A DNA stretch of 64,000 nt from the NCBI RefSeq assembly GCF_010499255.1, contig NZ_JAAGRN010000004.1, positions 124,001-188,000 on the forward strand, written 5' to 3'. This DNA is from Sheuella amnicola (GTDB lineage Bacteria; Pseudomonadota; Gammaproteobacteria; Burkholderiales; Burkholderiaceae_B). The position numbers were made by a program, and so were the translations under genes. The notes under the pieces are model-generated. The model was given only the letters and a program-made list of their open reading frames with translations, searched no databases and was not told where the DNA came from. The first letter of the stretch is position 1, and each line of letters begins with the position of its first letter. Shown here in pieces: positions 34,819 through 42,805 of this stretch.

Positions 34819-35822
34819 ATACCGAGCGCCCATTAATTGAAGTGCAGGATGCGGCCCGCTGGTTCGATGTCTCCGCCCCTTGGCTTGAACGTGTTCTGGC
34901 TCGCAAGCCCCGCAGCATTCTGCGCGCGGTCGATGGGGTGTCGTTCACGATTCGCAAGGGCGAAACGCTTGCGCTGGTTGGCGAATCCGGTTGCGGCAAG
35001 TCGACGATTGCCCGCATGCTGGTGGGGCTGTATCCATTGACGCGCGGAAACATCGTGTTTGACGGTGAGCCTTTGTCCAGAATGCAGGGGTCGGGCGGCT
35101 TGGCGATGCGAAAGCGTCTGCAAATGATTTTTCAGGATCCGTATGCGAGCTTGAATCCGCGCTGGCGTGTCGGCCGGATCATTGCCGAGCCGATGTTAGC
35201 GCACACCAAAATGACCGAAGCCGAACGCAATGAGCGTGTCGATGCGTTGCTCACCCAGGTCGGCTTGCACCCTGCGGACAAGTCACGTTATCCCCATCAG
35301 TTTTCGGGTGGACAGCGCCAACGCATATCGATCGCCCGTGCGCTTGCGGTCAATCCGGAGTTTCTGGTGTGCGATGAGCCAACTTCGGCGCTGGATGTGT
35401 CTGTTCAGGCGCAAGTGCTCAACATCATGAAGGACCTGCAGCGCAATCTGGGCCTGACTTATCTGTTTATTTCGCACAACCTGGCCGTGGTGCACCATGT
35501 TGCGGATCGAGTGGGTGTGATGTATTTGGGGCGGATCGTCGAAATCGCCGATCGGGACACTTTGTTCACGCAGCCTCGACATCCGTATACCCGCATGCTG
35601 CTTTCGGCGATTCCGGATATGACCGGCAAGGGGACCAAACGCACCCCCGTGGCAGGCGAAGTGCCGAATCCCTTGAATCCTCCGACCGGCTGCACCTTTC
35701 ATCCGCGTTGCCCGTTTGCGCGTGAACAGTGCAAAACCGAAGCGCCGCCGACTGTGGTGGACGGCTCAAGCCAGATCGCCTGCCATGGCGTGGCGCAAGG
35801 CTGGTCGATGGACAAGGTCTGA
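34815..35822 (+). CDS. ABC transporter ATP-binding protein, DppF-like
   Basis: A 335-residue ATPase: Walker A GESGCGKS, QDPYASLNPRWRVG Q-loop, FSGGQRQRI signature, Walker B LVCDEPTSALDV, and the CTFHPRCPFAREQC C-terminal cluster. The ORF opens at 34785, but the ATG at 34815 overlaps the dppD-like stop and has GGAGG seven bases upstream. It completes a five-gene peptide/nickel-type importer in the order DppA-B-C-D-F. Confidence 0.9.
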   Translation: MNTERPLIEVQDAARWFDVSAPWLERVLARKPRSILRAVDGVSFTIRKGETLALVGESGCGKSTIARMLVGLYPLTRGNIVFDGEPLSRMQGSGGLAMRKRLQMIFQDPYASLNPRWRVGRIIAEPMLAHTKMTEAERNERVDALLTQVGLHPADKSRYPHQFSGGQRQRISIARALAVNPEFLVCDEPTSALDVSVQAQVLNIMKDLQRNLGLTYLFISHNLAVVHHVADRVGVMYLGRIVEIADRDTLFTQPRHPYTRMLLSAIPDMTGKGTKRTPVAGEVPNPLNPPTGCTFHPRCPFAREQCKTEAPPTVVDGSSQIACHGVAQGWSMDKV

Positions 35823-35831
35823 AACGAAGAA

Positions 35832-35893
35832 TCCTAGCGCAGCGGTCCTAGAGTGCATCGGTCCTGGCGTGCATTGGTCCCTTAGTGCAAGGG
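35832..35893. repeat. degenerate 16-bp tandem repeat
   Basis: Four adjacent units begin TCCT or TCCC: 35832-35845, 35846-35861, 35862-35877 and 35878-35893. The middle two share TCCT-GCAT-GG positions closely. The array lies between convergent genes and runs into the 3' end of the acidic-protein gene. It is too short to be a CRISPR and has no unique spacers. Confidence 0.55.
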
Positions 35894-35896
35894 ACC
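35876..35896. terminator. hairpin across the convergent gene ends
   Basis: A perfect 8-bp stem GGTCCCTT/AAGGGACC with a 5-nt loop, covering the stop codon of the minus-strand acidic-protein gene and lying 54 bp after the importer operon. It has no T-run, so only a weak or Rho-assisted terminator is proposed. Confidence 0.4.
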
Positions 35897-36406
35897 CTTG
35901 GGGCGCTGCATCGGATCCTCTTCTTCATCGGACCAATCCGCGTCATCCTCCTCGTCCAGATCTTCCAGCATTTCAAGATCTGGATCGGGTAGGGCCTCGT
36001 CGGTGAGCTCGAAGGGCAGAAGCTCGCCCAGATCGTTCGAGAAATCAAACTCTTCGCCCTGGTCGTCTAGTCGCACGAAACGGGCTTCCGGATCGTCGGT
36101 GATTTGGATCGCCCACAGGTACTGGCAGTCATACACTTCAGTATCCAGATCCAGACCGCCCTTGTTGCCGACAAAATGCGCATCCGGCCCGCCCATTTGT
36201 ACATGCATGGCCGATTCGTCCGGTGTTTCGTCTGTGCCGATTGGAATCGCGAAGATGACCCATTCGGCGCCGTCATCCATGCCGACCTCGGCCAGCACGG
36301 GTTTGCCCATGTAGGCGCTTAATCCGTCGGCCGTTTTGCCCAGCATGATCAGCTCTTGCTCGGTAAATCGCAGGGTCAGATCAGGATCGTCTTTTGAGTT
36401 TTTCAT
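35882..36406 (-). CDS. acidic hypothetical protein
   Basis: A 174-residue cytosolic-looking protein. Its N-terminal half may fold as a small alpha/beta domain (LTLRFTEQELIMLGKT, WVIFAIPIGTDETPDES) and the C-terminal 60 residues are extremely rich in Asp and Glu (for example LDEEDDADWSDEEEDP). I do not recognise a characterised family. The ORF opens with TTG at 36445; I chose the ATG at 36406, although neither has a strong ribosome site. It is convergent with the importer operon and diverges from ettA. Confidence 0.65.
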   Translation of the reverse strand: MKNSKDDPDLTLRFTEQELIMLGKTADGLSAYMGKPVLAEVGMDDGAEWVIFAIPIGTDETPDESAMHVQMGGPDAHFVGNKGGLDLDTEVYDCQYLWAIQITDDPEARFVRLDDQGEEFDFSNDLGELLPFELTDEALPDPDLEMLEDLDEEDDADWSDEEEDPMQRPKGPLH

Positions 36407-36555
36407 GTCGCATCGGCATGTCGAATGCCGCCAGTCAATGGTCAATTAATCACATCATAGCCCTGCAGGCCAAGACGCGCGACCGGAAAGGGCGACCCGA
36501 ATGCCGTCAAGCTCTACAATAGCGGCATTGTTTTCGACTCTAAGTGAAAGACCAA

Positions 36556-38229
36556 ATGGCTCAATACGTTTACACCATGCATCGCGTTGGCAAAGTGGTG
36601 CCTCCCAAGCGCCAGATTTTGCGCGATATTTCCCTGTCCTTCTTCCCTGGCGCCAAAATCGGCGTGCTGGGTTTGAACGGCTCCGGCAAGTCGACACTTC
36701 TTAAAATCATGGCGGGTGTGGACAAGGAAATCGAAGGCGAAGCCGTTCCGATGCCCGGATTGAATATCGGCTATCTGGAGCAGGAGCCCAAGCTTAATCC
36801 CGATCACACTGTGCGCGAGGCGGTGGAAGAAGGCCTGGGGCCTGTTGTGGCTGCCAAAAAACGCCTGGACGAGGTTTATGCCGCTTATGCCGAGCCGGAT
36901 GCGGATTTCGACAAGCTTGCCGCCGAGCAGGCCGAACTTGAAGCGATCATTTCCGCTGCCGCGTCAAGTGGGGCGGACGACATCGAAACCCAGATGGAAA
37001 TCGCTGCCGATGCGTTGCGCCTGCCTCCATGGGACGCTAATGTCGGCAAGTTGTCCGGTGGTGAAAAACGACGTGTCGCGCTTTGCCGCTTGTTGCTGTC
37101 CAAACCCGATATGTTGTTGCTGGATGAACCGACCAACCACCTGGATGCCGAAAGCGTGGAATGGCTTGAGCAGTTTCTGACGCGATTCCCGGGCACGGTC
37201 GTAGGTGTAACTCACGATCGTTACTTTCTGGATAATGCGGCTGAGTGGATTCTTGAGCTTGACCGCGGCCATGGCATCCCCTGGAAAGGCAATTACAGTT
37301 CATGGCTCGAACAAAAGGATGATCGCCTGAAGCAGGAAGAGGCAACCGAGTCCGCCCGCCAGAAAACGATCAAGAAAGAACTCGAATGGGTGCGCCAAAA
37401 TGCCAAGGGGCGCCAGGCCAAGGCCAAGGCCCGCATGACACGGTTCGAGGAGTTGTCATCGCACGAATATCAGAAACGAAATGAAACATCCGAAATCTTC
37501 ATCCCTGTTGCTGAGCGCCTGGGTAATGAGGTGATCGAGTTCGTTAATGTCAGCAAATCGTTTGGAGATCGTTTGCTGATCGATAATTTGAGCTTCCGTG
37601 TACCACCTGGTGCGATCGTCGGCATCATCGGTCCGAACGGTGCGGGTAAATCCACGCTGTTCAAAATGATCGCCGGCCTTGAAAAACCCGACAGCGGCGA
37701 GGTCAAAATTGGCCAAACCGTCAAAGTGTCTTTTGTCGATCAGTCACGCGAATCGTTGCCAGAAAATAAAACCGTGTTCGATACCATTGCCGATGGCGCG
37801 GACTTGTTGACTGTAGGCAAGTTCGAAATGCCTGCCCGTGCTTATCTTGGCCGCTTTAACTTCAAAGGCGCGGATCAGGGCAAAATCGTCGGACAATTGT
37901 CAGGTGGCGAACGCGGTCGCTTGCACTTGGCCAAGACCTTGATTGCCGGTGGCAACGTATTGCTACTAGATGAACCGTCAAACGATCTGGACGTCGAAAC
38001 CTTGCGCGCGCTGGAAGACGCATTGCTCGAGTTTGCGGGATCGGTGATGGTAATTAGCCATGATCGCTGGTTCCTCGATCGCATTGCCACACATATCCTG
38101 GCTTTCGAAGGCGATTCGCAGGTTGTGTTTTTTGACGGCAACTATCAGGAATACGAAGCCGACAAAAAACGCCGTCTCGGCGAAGCCGGTGCAGCACCGA
38201 AACGCATCCGCTACAAGGCGCTTCGCTAA
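36556..38229 (+). CDS. ettA: energy-dependent translational throttle protein EttA (ABC-F)
   Basis: A 557-residue ABC-F ATPase with two ABC domains (Walker A GLNGSGKS and GPNGAGKS; signatures LSGGEKRRV and LSGGERGRL) and the linker between them. It binds the ribosomal E site and gates the first elongation step according to the ATP/ADP ratio. The start is fixed by MAQYVYTMHRVGKVVPPKR, nearly identical to E. coli EttA; the upstream GTG at 36544 is not needed. The next gene, a radical SAM protein, begins two bases after the stop. Confidence 0.92.
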   Translation: MAQYVYTMHRVGKVVPPKRQILRDISLSFFPGAKIGVLGLNGSGKSTLLKIMAGVDKEIEGEAVPMPGLNIGYLEQEPKLNPDHTVREAVEEGLGPVVAAKKRLDEVYAAYAEPDADFDKLAAEQAELEAIISAAASSGADDIETQMEIAADALRLPPWDANVGKLSGGEKRRVALCRLLLSKPDMLLLDEPTNHLDAESVEWLEQFLTRFPGTVVGVTHDRYFLDNAAEWILELDRGHGIPWKGNYSSWLEQKDDRLKQEEATESARQKTIKKELEWVRQNAKGRQAKAKARMTRFEELSSHEYQKRNETSEIFIPVAERLGNEVIEFVNVSKSFGDRLLIDNLSFRVPPGAIVGIIGPNGAGKSTLFKMIAGLEKPDSGEVKIGQTVKVSFVDQSRESLPENKTVFDTIADGADLLTVGKFEMPARAYLGRFNFKGADQGKIVGQLSGGERGRLHLAKTLIAGGNVLLLDEPSNDLDVETLRALEDALLEFAGSVMVISHDRWFLDRIATHILAFEGDSQVVFFDGNYQEYEADKKRRLGEAGAAPKRIRYKALR

Positions 38230-38231
38230 TC

Positions 38232-40130
38232 ATGGGTTTGCGCGTCCTCTCGGTCATCCCGCCGATGACGCAACTCAATACACCATACCCGTCAACTGCT
38301 TATCTGACGGGTTTTTTGCGCTCGCGCGGTATCGACGCTGTGCAAGAGGATTTGGCGCTGGCGCTTGTGCTCGAACTGCTCAGCACGCAAGGCCTGCATG
38401 CGGTATGCGACATTATCGAAGCCCTGCCAACATCACGGCATACTCCGTCGATACGGTCCTTTATCGAACAGCGGCAACGTTATCTCGGCACAATCGAGCC
38501 TGTCATTCATTTTTTGCAGGGACGCGATACCACTCTGGCGCATCGGATTTCCGCGCGCAATTACCTGCCCGAGGGACCGCGATTTGATTCACTGGATGTG
38601 TATGTGGATGACGAAGGTGGCGATCCGCTTGCCTGGGCGTTTGGTGCGCTTGGCTTGCAGGATAAGGCCAAGCATATTGCGACTTTGTATCTCAACGATC
38701 TGGCCGATGTGTTGCGAGACGCGGTCGATTCGCGATTTGAATTCGTGCGTTATGCAGAGTCGCTTGCAGCCAGCCAGGCAAGCTTTGATGCATTGGCGCA
38801 GGCGCTTGAGGCCTCGCCAAATTTAGTGGACGATACTTTACGCAATCTGACGGTGCAGGCGTTGCAGACACATCGACCGACTGTTGTGCTGTTGTCCGTG
38901 CCGTTTCCGGGATCGGTGTATGCGGCGTTTCGAATCGCGCAAACTATTAAAGCATCGCATCCGGACATCAAAACAGTGTTGGGCGGCGGCTTCGTCAATA
39001 CCGAACTGCGGCAATTGTCAGAGCCCCGCGTGTTTGATTACTTCGATTTTGTGACGCTGGATGCAGGCGAACGACCCTTGCTGGCATTGCTTGAACATGT
39101 TCAGGGCAAACGCACAGCAAGTCGTCTGGTTCGTACATTTGTGTGCGATCCGCAATCTCATCAAGTCCGCTATATCAATCTGGTCGAACCGGATATCCCA
39201 TTTGAAGAAGTCGGTACGCCAACCTGGGACGGTTTGCCGCTTGATCGCTACCTTTCATTGCTGGATATGCTCAATCCAATGCATAGATTGTGGAGCGATG
39301 GTCGTTGGAATAAGCTCACCGTTGCGCATGGTTGTTACTGGAAGAAGTGCAGCTTTTGCGATGTCAGTCTGGATTACATCGGCAGGTACGAGCAGGCATC
39401 CGCGAGCGTGTTGGCCGATAGAATTCAGGCGATCGTAAACGAAACCGGTCAGACAGGATTTCATTTTGTGGATGAGGCCGCACCCCCCAAGGCGTTAAAG
39501 GCCTTGGCAACCGAGTTGCTGGATCGCAATCTGGATATTTCGTGGTGGGGCAATATCAGATTCGAAAAAACATTCACGCCTGATTTGTGTGAACTGCTCG
39601 CCGACAGTGGCTGTATCGCCGTATCGGGTGGACTGGAGGTCGCTTCAGATCGTTTGCTTAAACTGATGAAGAAGGGTGTGTCGGTTGATCAGGTTGCACG
39701 CGTCACCAAAGCGTTTTCCGATGCGGGTATTCTGGTGCATGCCTATCTGATGTACGGGTTTCCGACGCAGACGGTTCAGGATACGGTTGATGCACTGGAG
39801 TATGTGCGGCAGTTATTCGAAAACGGTTGCATCCAGAGCGGCTTTTTTCATCGCTTTACTTGCTCGGTGCATTCTCCGGTTGGTTTGCATCCAGAAGAGT
39901 ATGGCGTGACGCTCAAGCCTTTGCCTCCGGTCAGTTTTGCTCAAAACGATGTGGGCTTCATCGATCCGACTGGCGTAGATCATGCCGCACTAGGGCAAGC
40001 GCTTAGAAAGGCTATCTACAATTTCATGCATGGGATCGGACTCGAAGAGGACGTCCGAAGCTGGTTCCCATTCAAAGTGCCACGCACGACAGTGGCGCGC
40101 CATCGGATAGCACGCGCCTTGATGGGGTAG
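38232..40130 (+). CDS. B12-binding-type radical SAM protein of unknown function
   Basis: A 632-residue protein with an N-terminal region like cobalamin-binding radical SAM enzymes (LRVLSVIPPMTQLNTPYPS; THRPTVVLLSVPFPGS; VLGGGFVNTEL), a helical insertion, and a C-terminal radical SAM barrel. The [4Fe-4S] ligands are Cys368, Cys373 and Cys376 in GCYWKKCSFC, spaced CX4CX2C rather than CX3CX2C. VSGGLEVASDRLLKLMKKGV is the expected SAM-binding strand. No DxHxxG-type B12 motif is obvious in the N-domain, so cobalamin binding is uncertain. It starts two bases after ettA. Substrate unknown. Confidence 0.75.
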   Translation: MGLRVLSVIPPMTQLNTPYPSTAYLTGFLRSRGIDAVQEDLALALVLELLSTQGLHAVCDIIEALPTSRHTPSIRSFIEQRQRYLGTIEPVIHFLQGRDTTLAHRISARNYLPEGPRFDSLDVYVDDEGGDPLAWAFGALGLQDKAKHIATLYLNDLADVLRDAVDSRFEFVRYAESLAASQASFDALAQALEASPNLVDDTLRNLTVQALQTHRPTVVLLSVPFPGSVYAAFRIAQTIKASHPDIKTVLGGGFVNTELRQLSEPRVFDYFDFVTLDAGERPLLALLEHVQGKRTASRLVRTFVCDPQSHQVRYINLVEPDIPFEEVGTPTWDGLPLDRYLSLLDMLNPMHRLWSDGRWNKLTVAHGCYWKKCSFCDVSLDYIGRYEQASASVLADRIQAIVNETGQTGFHFVDEAAPPKALKALATELLDRNLDISWWGNIRFEKTFTPDLCELLADSGCIAVSGGLEVASDRLLKLMKKGVSVDQVARVTKAFSDAGILVHAYLMYGFPTQTVQDTVDALEYVRQLFENGCIQSGFFHRFTCSVHSPVGLHPEEYGVTLKPLPPVSFAQNDVGFIDPTGVDHAALGQALRKAIYNFMHGIGLEEDVRSWFPFKVPRTTVARHRIARALMG

Positions 40131-40174
40131 TGCTGTCCGAAACGAGTTGTGCGACCTGTGTCCAATGATCGCAG

Positions 40175-40792
40175 TTAGTTATTTTCGCGGCGAGATTGAA
40201 TCTTTGCCTTCACACCTGTTTCCATCACCAGACGTTTGCGGTTTGGTTCAACCGCAGGTAGGGGATCGACGCATTCCATAGTGTTCAGGCAACGCACCAC
40301 AAGGTCCTGGTATTGCTTCGTTCCCAGCCCCTTCCAGTGGATTTCTTCATCGCGCAATTCGCGGACGACCTTAGCGGGAGTGCCCATCACCATGCTGCGA
40401 GGTGGGATCACCATGCCTGCCTTGACGAAAGAAGACGCGCCGACAATGCTGGCATCGCCGATGACTGCTTCATCCATGACAACCGCATTCATGCCGACCA
40501 TCGCGTTAGTGCCGATTTTGCAACCATGCAATACGGCCGAGTGGCCGATATGGCCATCCACGCCGATGACGGTTTCGGTGTTCGAAAAACCATGCACGAC
40601 GCATCCGTCCTGAATGTTCGATCCTTCAAGCATAACGATACGACCAAAGTCGCCACGCAGGCTGGCCAAAGGGCCTACATAGCAACGCGGACCGATCACC
40701 ACGTCTCCAATCAGGACAGCGGTTGGGTGGACATAAGCGGTGGGGTCAACAACAGGGGTGATGCCGTCGATGGAGTAAACCTTGAGCATCAT
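40175..40792 (-). CDS. gamma-carbonic-anhydrase/PaaY-like hexapeptide-repeat protein
   Basis: A 205-residue left-handed beta-helix protein with hexapeptide repeats ([33 protein letters not shown]). The three His residues of the zinc site lie in VVHGF and [12 protein letters not shown]. PaaY/YrdA/CaiE relatives act as carbonic anhydrases or thioesterases, the best known in phenylacetate degradation. A C-terminal tail extends beyond the helix. Its ATG overlaps the minE stop (ATGA), so it is coupled to the min operon although no functional link is known. Confidence 0.82.
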   Translation of the reverse strand: MMLKVYSIDGITPVVDPTAYVHPTAVLIGDVVIGPRCYVGPLASLRGDFGRIVMLEGSNIQDGCVVHGFSNTETVIGVDGHIGHSAVLHGCKIGTNAMVGMNAVVMDEAVIGDASIVGASSFVKAGMVIPPRSMVMGTPAKVVRELRDEEIHWKGLGTKQYQDLVVRCLNTMECVDPLPAVEPNRKRLVMETGVKAKIQSRRENN

Positions 40793-41043
40793 CGTTGTGG
40801 CATTTCTATCTTGACTTCGAGGACTTCGAGGCTGCCTTGGCTTTCGAGGCTGACTTTGATGTCATCGGGGTTGATCTTCACGTATTTGGAAATGACGGCG
40901 ACAAGCTCCTGTTGCAATTGCGGCAGGTAGTCCGGCGTGGATTCACCGCCGACACGTTCATGCGCAAGGATGATTTGCAGGCGTTCTTTGGCGACGTTGG
41001 CAGAAGTTTTTTTCTGCCCGAGCAAAAATGACAGAAAAGACAT
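40789..41043 (-). CDS. minE: cell division topological specificity factor MinE
   Basis: An 84-residue protein that displaces MinD from the membrane and drives pole-to-pole oscillation. The N-terminal membrane-targeting and anti-MinCD segment ([23 protein letters not shown]) and the C-terminal dimerisation domain ([19 protein letters not shown]) are both present at normal length. The start codon overlaps the minD stop by one base. The stop overlaps the downstream gamma-carbonic-anhydrase-like gene. Confidence 0.93.
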   Translation of the reverse strand: MSFLSFLLGQKKTSANVAKERLQIILAHERVGGESTPDYLPQLQQELVAVISKYVKINPDDIKVSLESQGSLEVLEVKIEMPQR

Positions 41044-41858
41044 TATTTGCCTCCGAACAGACGCTTGAAGAGGCCGGGCTTTTCGTAGTCAACGAAGCGC
41101 AGTGGCTTTTCTTCTCCCAGGTAGCGCGCAACCACATCGCGATAGGCTTCGGACACGTCCGTGTTTTCGAGGTGAATGGCTGGCAAGCCCTGATTGGATG
41201 CGTGCAGGACGGATTCCGACTCGGGAATCACGCCGATCAGCTTGATGCGCAGGATGTCCTCGATGTCCTTGAGCGACAGCATTTCGCCGTCTTCGACGCG
41301 CTTGGGGTTGTAGCGGGTCAGCAGCAAAAACTCTTTGACGGGTTCGTCGCCCTGAACCGCGCGACGCGATTTTGAAGCCAGAATGCCCAGGATGCGATCT
41401 GAGTCGCGAACCGAGGAAACTTCGGGGTTGGTCACGACCAGTGCATCATCGGCAAAATAGGCGGCCAACAGCGCGCCGGTTTCGATACCGGCGGGCGAAT
41501 CGCAAACGATGTAATCGAAACCCATGCCTTTGAGGTCGTTGATGACTTTTTCTACGCCTTCCAAAGATAAAGCGTCCTTGTCGCGTGTTTGCGATGCGGG
41601 CAGGACGAACAGGTTTTCAAGGTTCTTGTCCTTGATCAACGCTTGATTCAGCGTGGCCTCACCCTGAATGACGTTGACGAAGTCATACACGACACGTCGC
41701 TCGCAACCCATGATCAGATCAAGGTTGCGCAGGCCCACGTCGAAGTCGATGACGGCAGTTTTGAAGCCGCGCATGGCCAAACCGGAAGAAAAACTTGCGC
41801 TCGTCGTTGTTTTACCGACACCGCCTTTGCCTGAAGTCACCACCACAATACGTGTCAT
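41043..41858 (-). CDS. minD: septum site-determining ATPase MinD
   Basis: A 271-residue ParA/MinD ATPase. The deviant Walker [10 protein letters not shown] is at residues 10-18, [14 protein letters not shown] follows, and the C-terminal amphipathic membrane-targeting helix ends the protein ([12 protein letters not shown]). It recruits MinC to the membrane. It is separated from minC by 108 bp, longer than usual, containing direct repeats and a hairpin, so an internal promoter is possible. Confidence 0.95.
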   Translation of the reverse strand: MTRIVVVTSGKGGVGKTTTSASFSSGLAMRGFKTAVIDFDVGLRNLDLIMGCERRVVYDFVNVIQGEATLNQALIKDKNLENLFVLPASQTRDKDALSLEGVEKVINDLKGMGFDYIVCDSPAGIETGALLAAYFADDALVVTNPEVSSVRDSDRILGILASKSRRAVQGDEPVKEFLLLTRYNPKRVEDGEMLSLKDIEDILRIKLIGVIPESESVLHASNQGLPAIHLENTDVSEAYRDVVARYLGEEKPLRFVDYEKPGLFKRLFGGK

Positions 41859-41892
41859 GACGCACCAATCCTTAAATAATTAGATTTTTATA

Positions 41893-41951
41893 AAACTGCT
41901 TACCGCGAAACTGCTTAAAACAAAACTACCGGAAATGTTTCACAATTCCGG
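41893..41951 (-). promoter_or_regulatory. minC-minD gap: direct repeats and stem-loop
   Basis: Two identical 10-bp copies of AAACTGCTTA at 41893-41902 and 41908-41917 (15-bp period), then a CCGGAA/TTCCGG dyad at 41929-41951. On the minus strand the dyad is followed by a T-rich stretch, so it may partly terminate minC transcripts, with the repeats near a minDE promoter. No known box is recognised. Confidence 0.4.
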
Positions 41952-41967
41952 ACAAATATTCAATATC

Positions 41968-42789
41968 TTATTGATCAAGAGGCTTGATTTGCAATGCTTC
42001 CTTTTCTAGTTGCACCAGCGCGGGGCGCTGGTGCACGTCTTCGGATAATTTCGAGTCGATCACGCGGTAGACACCAGCCACCGCGACGAGCTCTGCGTCC
42101 AGTCCGGTCGTGAAAATTCGTGCCGAGCTGTCGCCACGCGCGCCCGCCATTGCTTTGCCGCGCAGCGGACCGTAAATATGGATGTTGCCATCCGCGATCA
42201 CTTCGGCGCCCTGACTGACCAGCCCCATGACGATCAAGTCGCCATTGCGCGCGTAAATACGCTGCCCGGATCTGAGCGGTCCGTTCACCACCATGGTGGA
42301 TTCCGATTTTACGGCCGGAGCAGATGCGGGTGTCGATGCGCTTGACGGTGCGGTTGTCGGTGCGGTTGTCGATGCAGGTGTCGGTGCAGGTGTCGATTTC
42401 TTGGCCGGACCTTTAGCCGGAGTTTCGATCGGGGTAGGAGGCGATTTTGCTGCCGAGTCGGCTGCCGGGGCGCGTGCAGGCGCACCTGATAAGTCGACTA
42501 GCGTCAATCCGCAATCTTGTGCAGCCAACAGATTGTCGCCCTGAGCGACTACACCGATGACCGGCAGACGGTGATCGCGCAATGCCTGTATCAAAACAGG
42601 CCAGTCCAGAGGTTCTTCGATGCGACTTGCATCGATCACAACCGGTTCGTCTTCGAAAAACGAGCCCGCCTCGGCCATGCGTTTTTGCAGGGCTTGAAGC
42701 AAAACATCCGTGTCGGCGTGTTGCAAAACGACGCGAACGGCATAGAGGGTTGCGCTTTTAAAGTCGAGGGCGAGAGTATCAGTAGTCAT
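41968..42789 (-). CDS. minC: septum site-determining protein MinC
   Basis: A 273-residue FtsZ-assembly inhibitor. The N-domain (about residues 1-105) has the MinC_N pattern ending LTLVDLSG, and the C-domain starts near [16 protein letters not shown] and carries the beta-helix repeats ([24 protein letters not shown]) that bind MinD. Between them is an unusual Ala/Pro/Thr-rich linker of about 45 residues encoded by 12-bp-periodic DNA (roughly 42290-42430). The linker is longer and more repetitive than in E. coli MinC (231 residues). Confidence 0.92.
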   Translation of the reverse strand: MTTDTLALDFKSATLYAVRVVLQHADTDVLLQALQKRMAEAGSFFEDEPVVIDASRIEEPLDWPVLIQALRDHRLPVIGVVAQGDNLLAAQDCGLTLVDLSGAPARAPAADSAAKSPPTPIETPAKGPAKKSTPAPTPASTTAPTTAPSSASTPASAPAVKSESTMVVNGPLRSGQRIYARNGDLIVMGLVSQGAEVIADGNIHIYGPLRGKAMAGARGDSSARIFTTGLDAELVAVAGVYRVIDSKLSEDVHQRPALVQLEKEALQIKPLDQ

Positions 42790-42805
42790 TGCAGCAGATA
42801 ATACC

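Noticed and set aside
42290-42544. Possible CRISPR-like or minisatellite array
   Set aside because: The 12-bp units are translated in frame as the MinC linker; there are no unique spacers and no cas genes.
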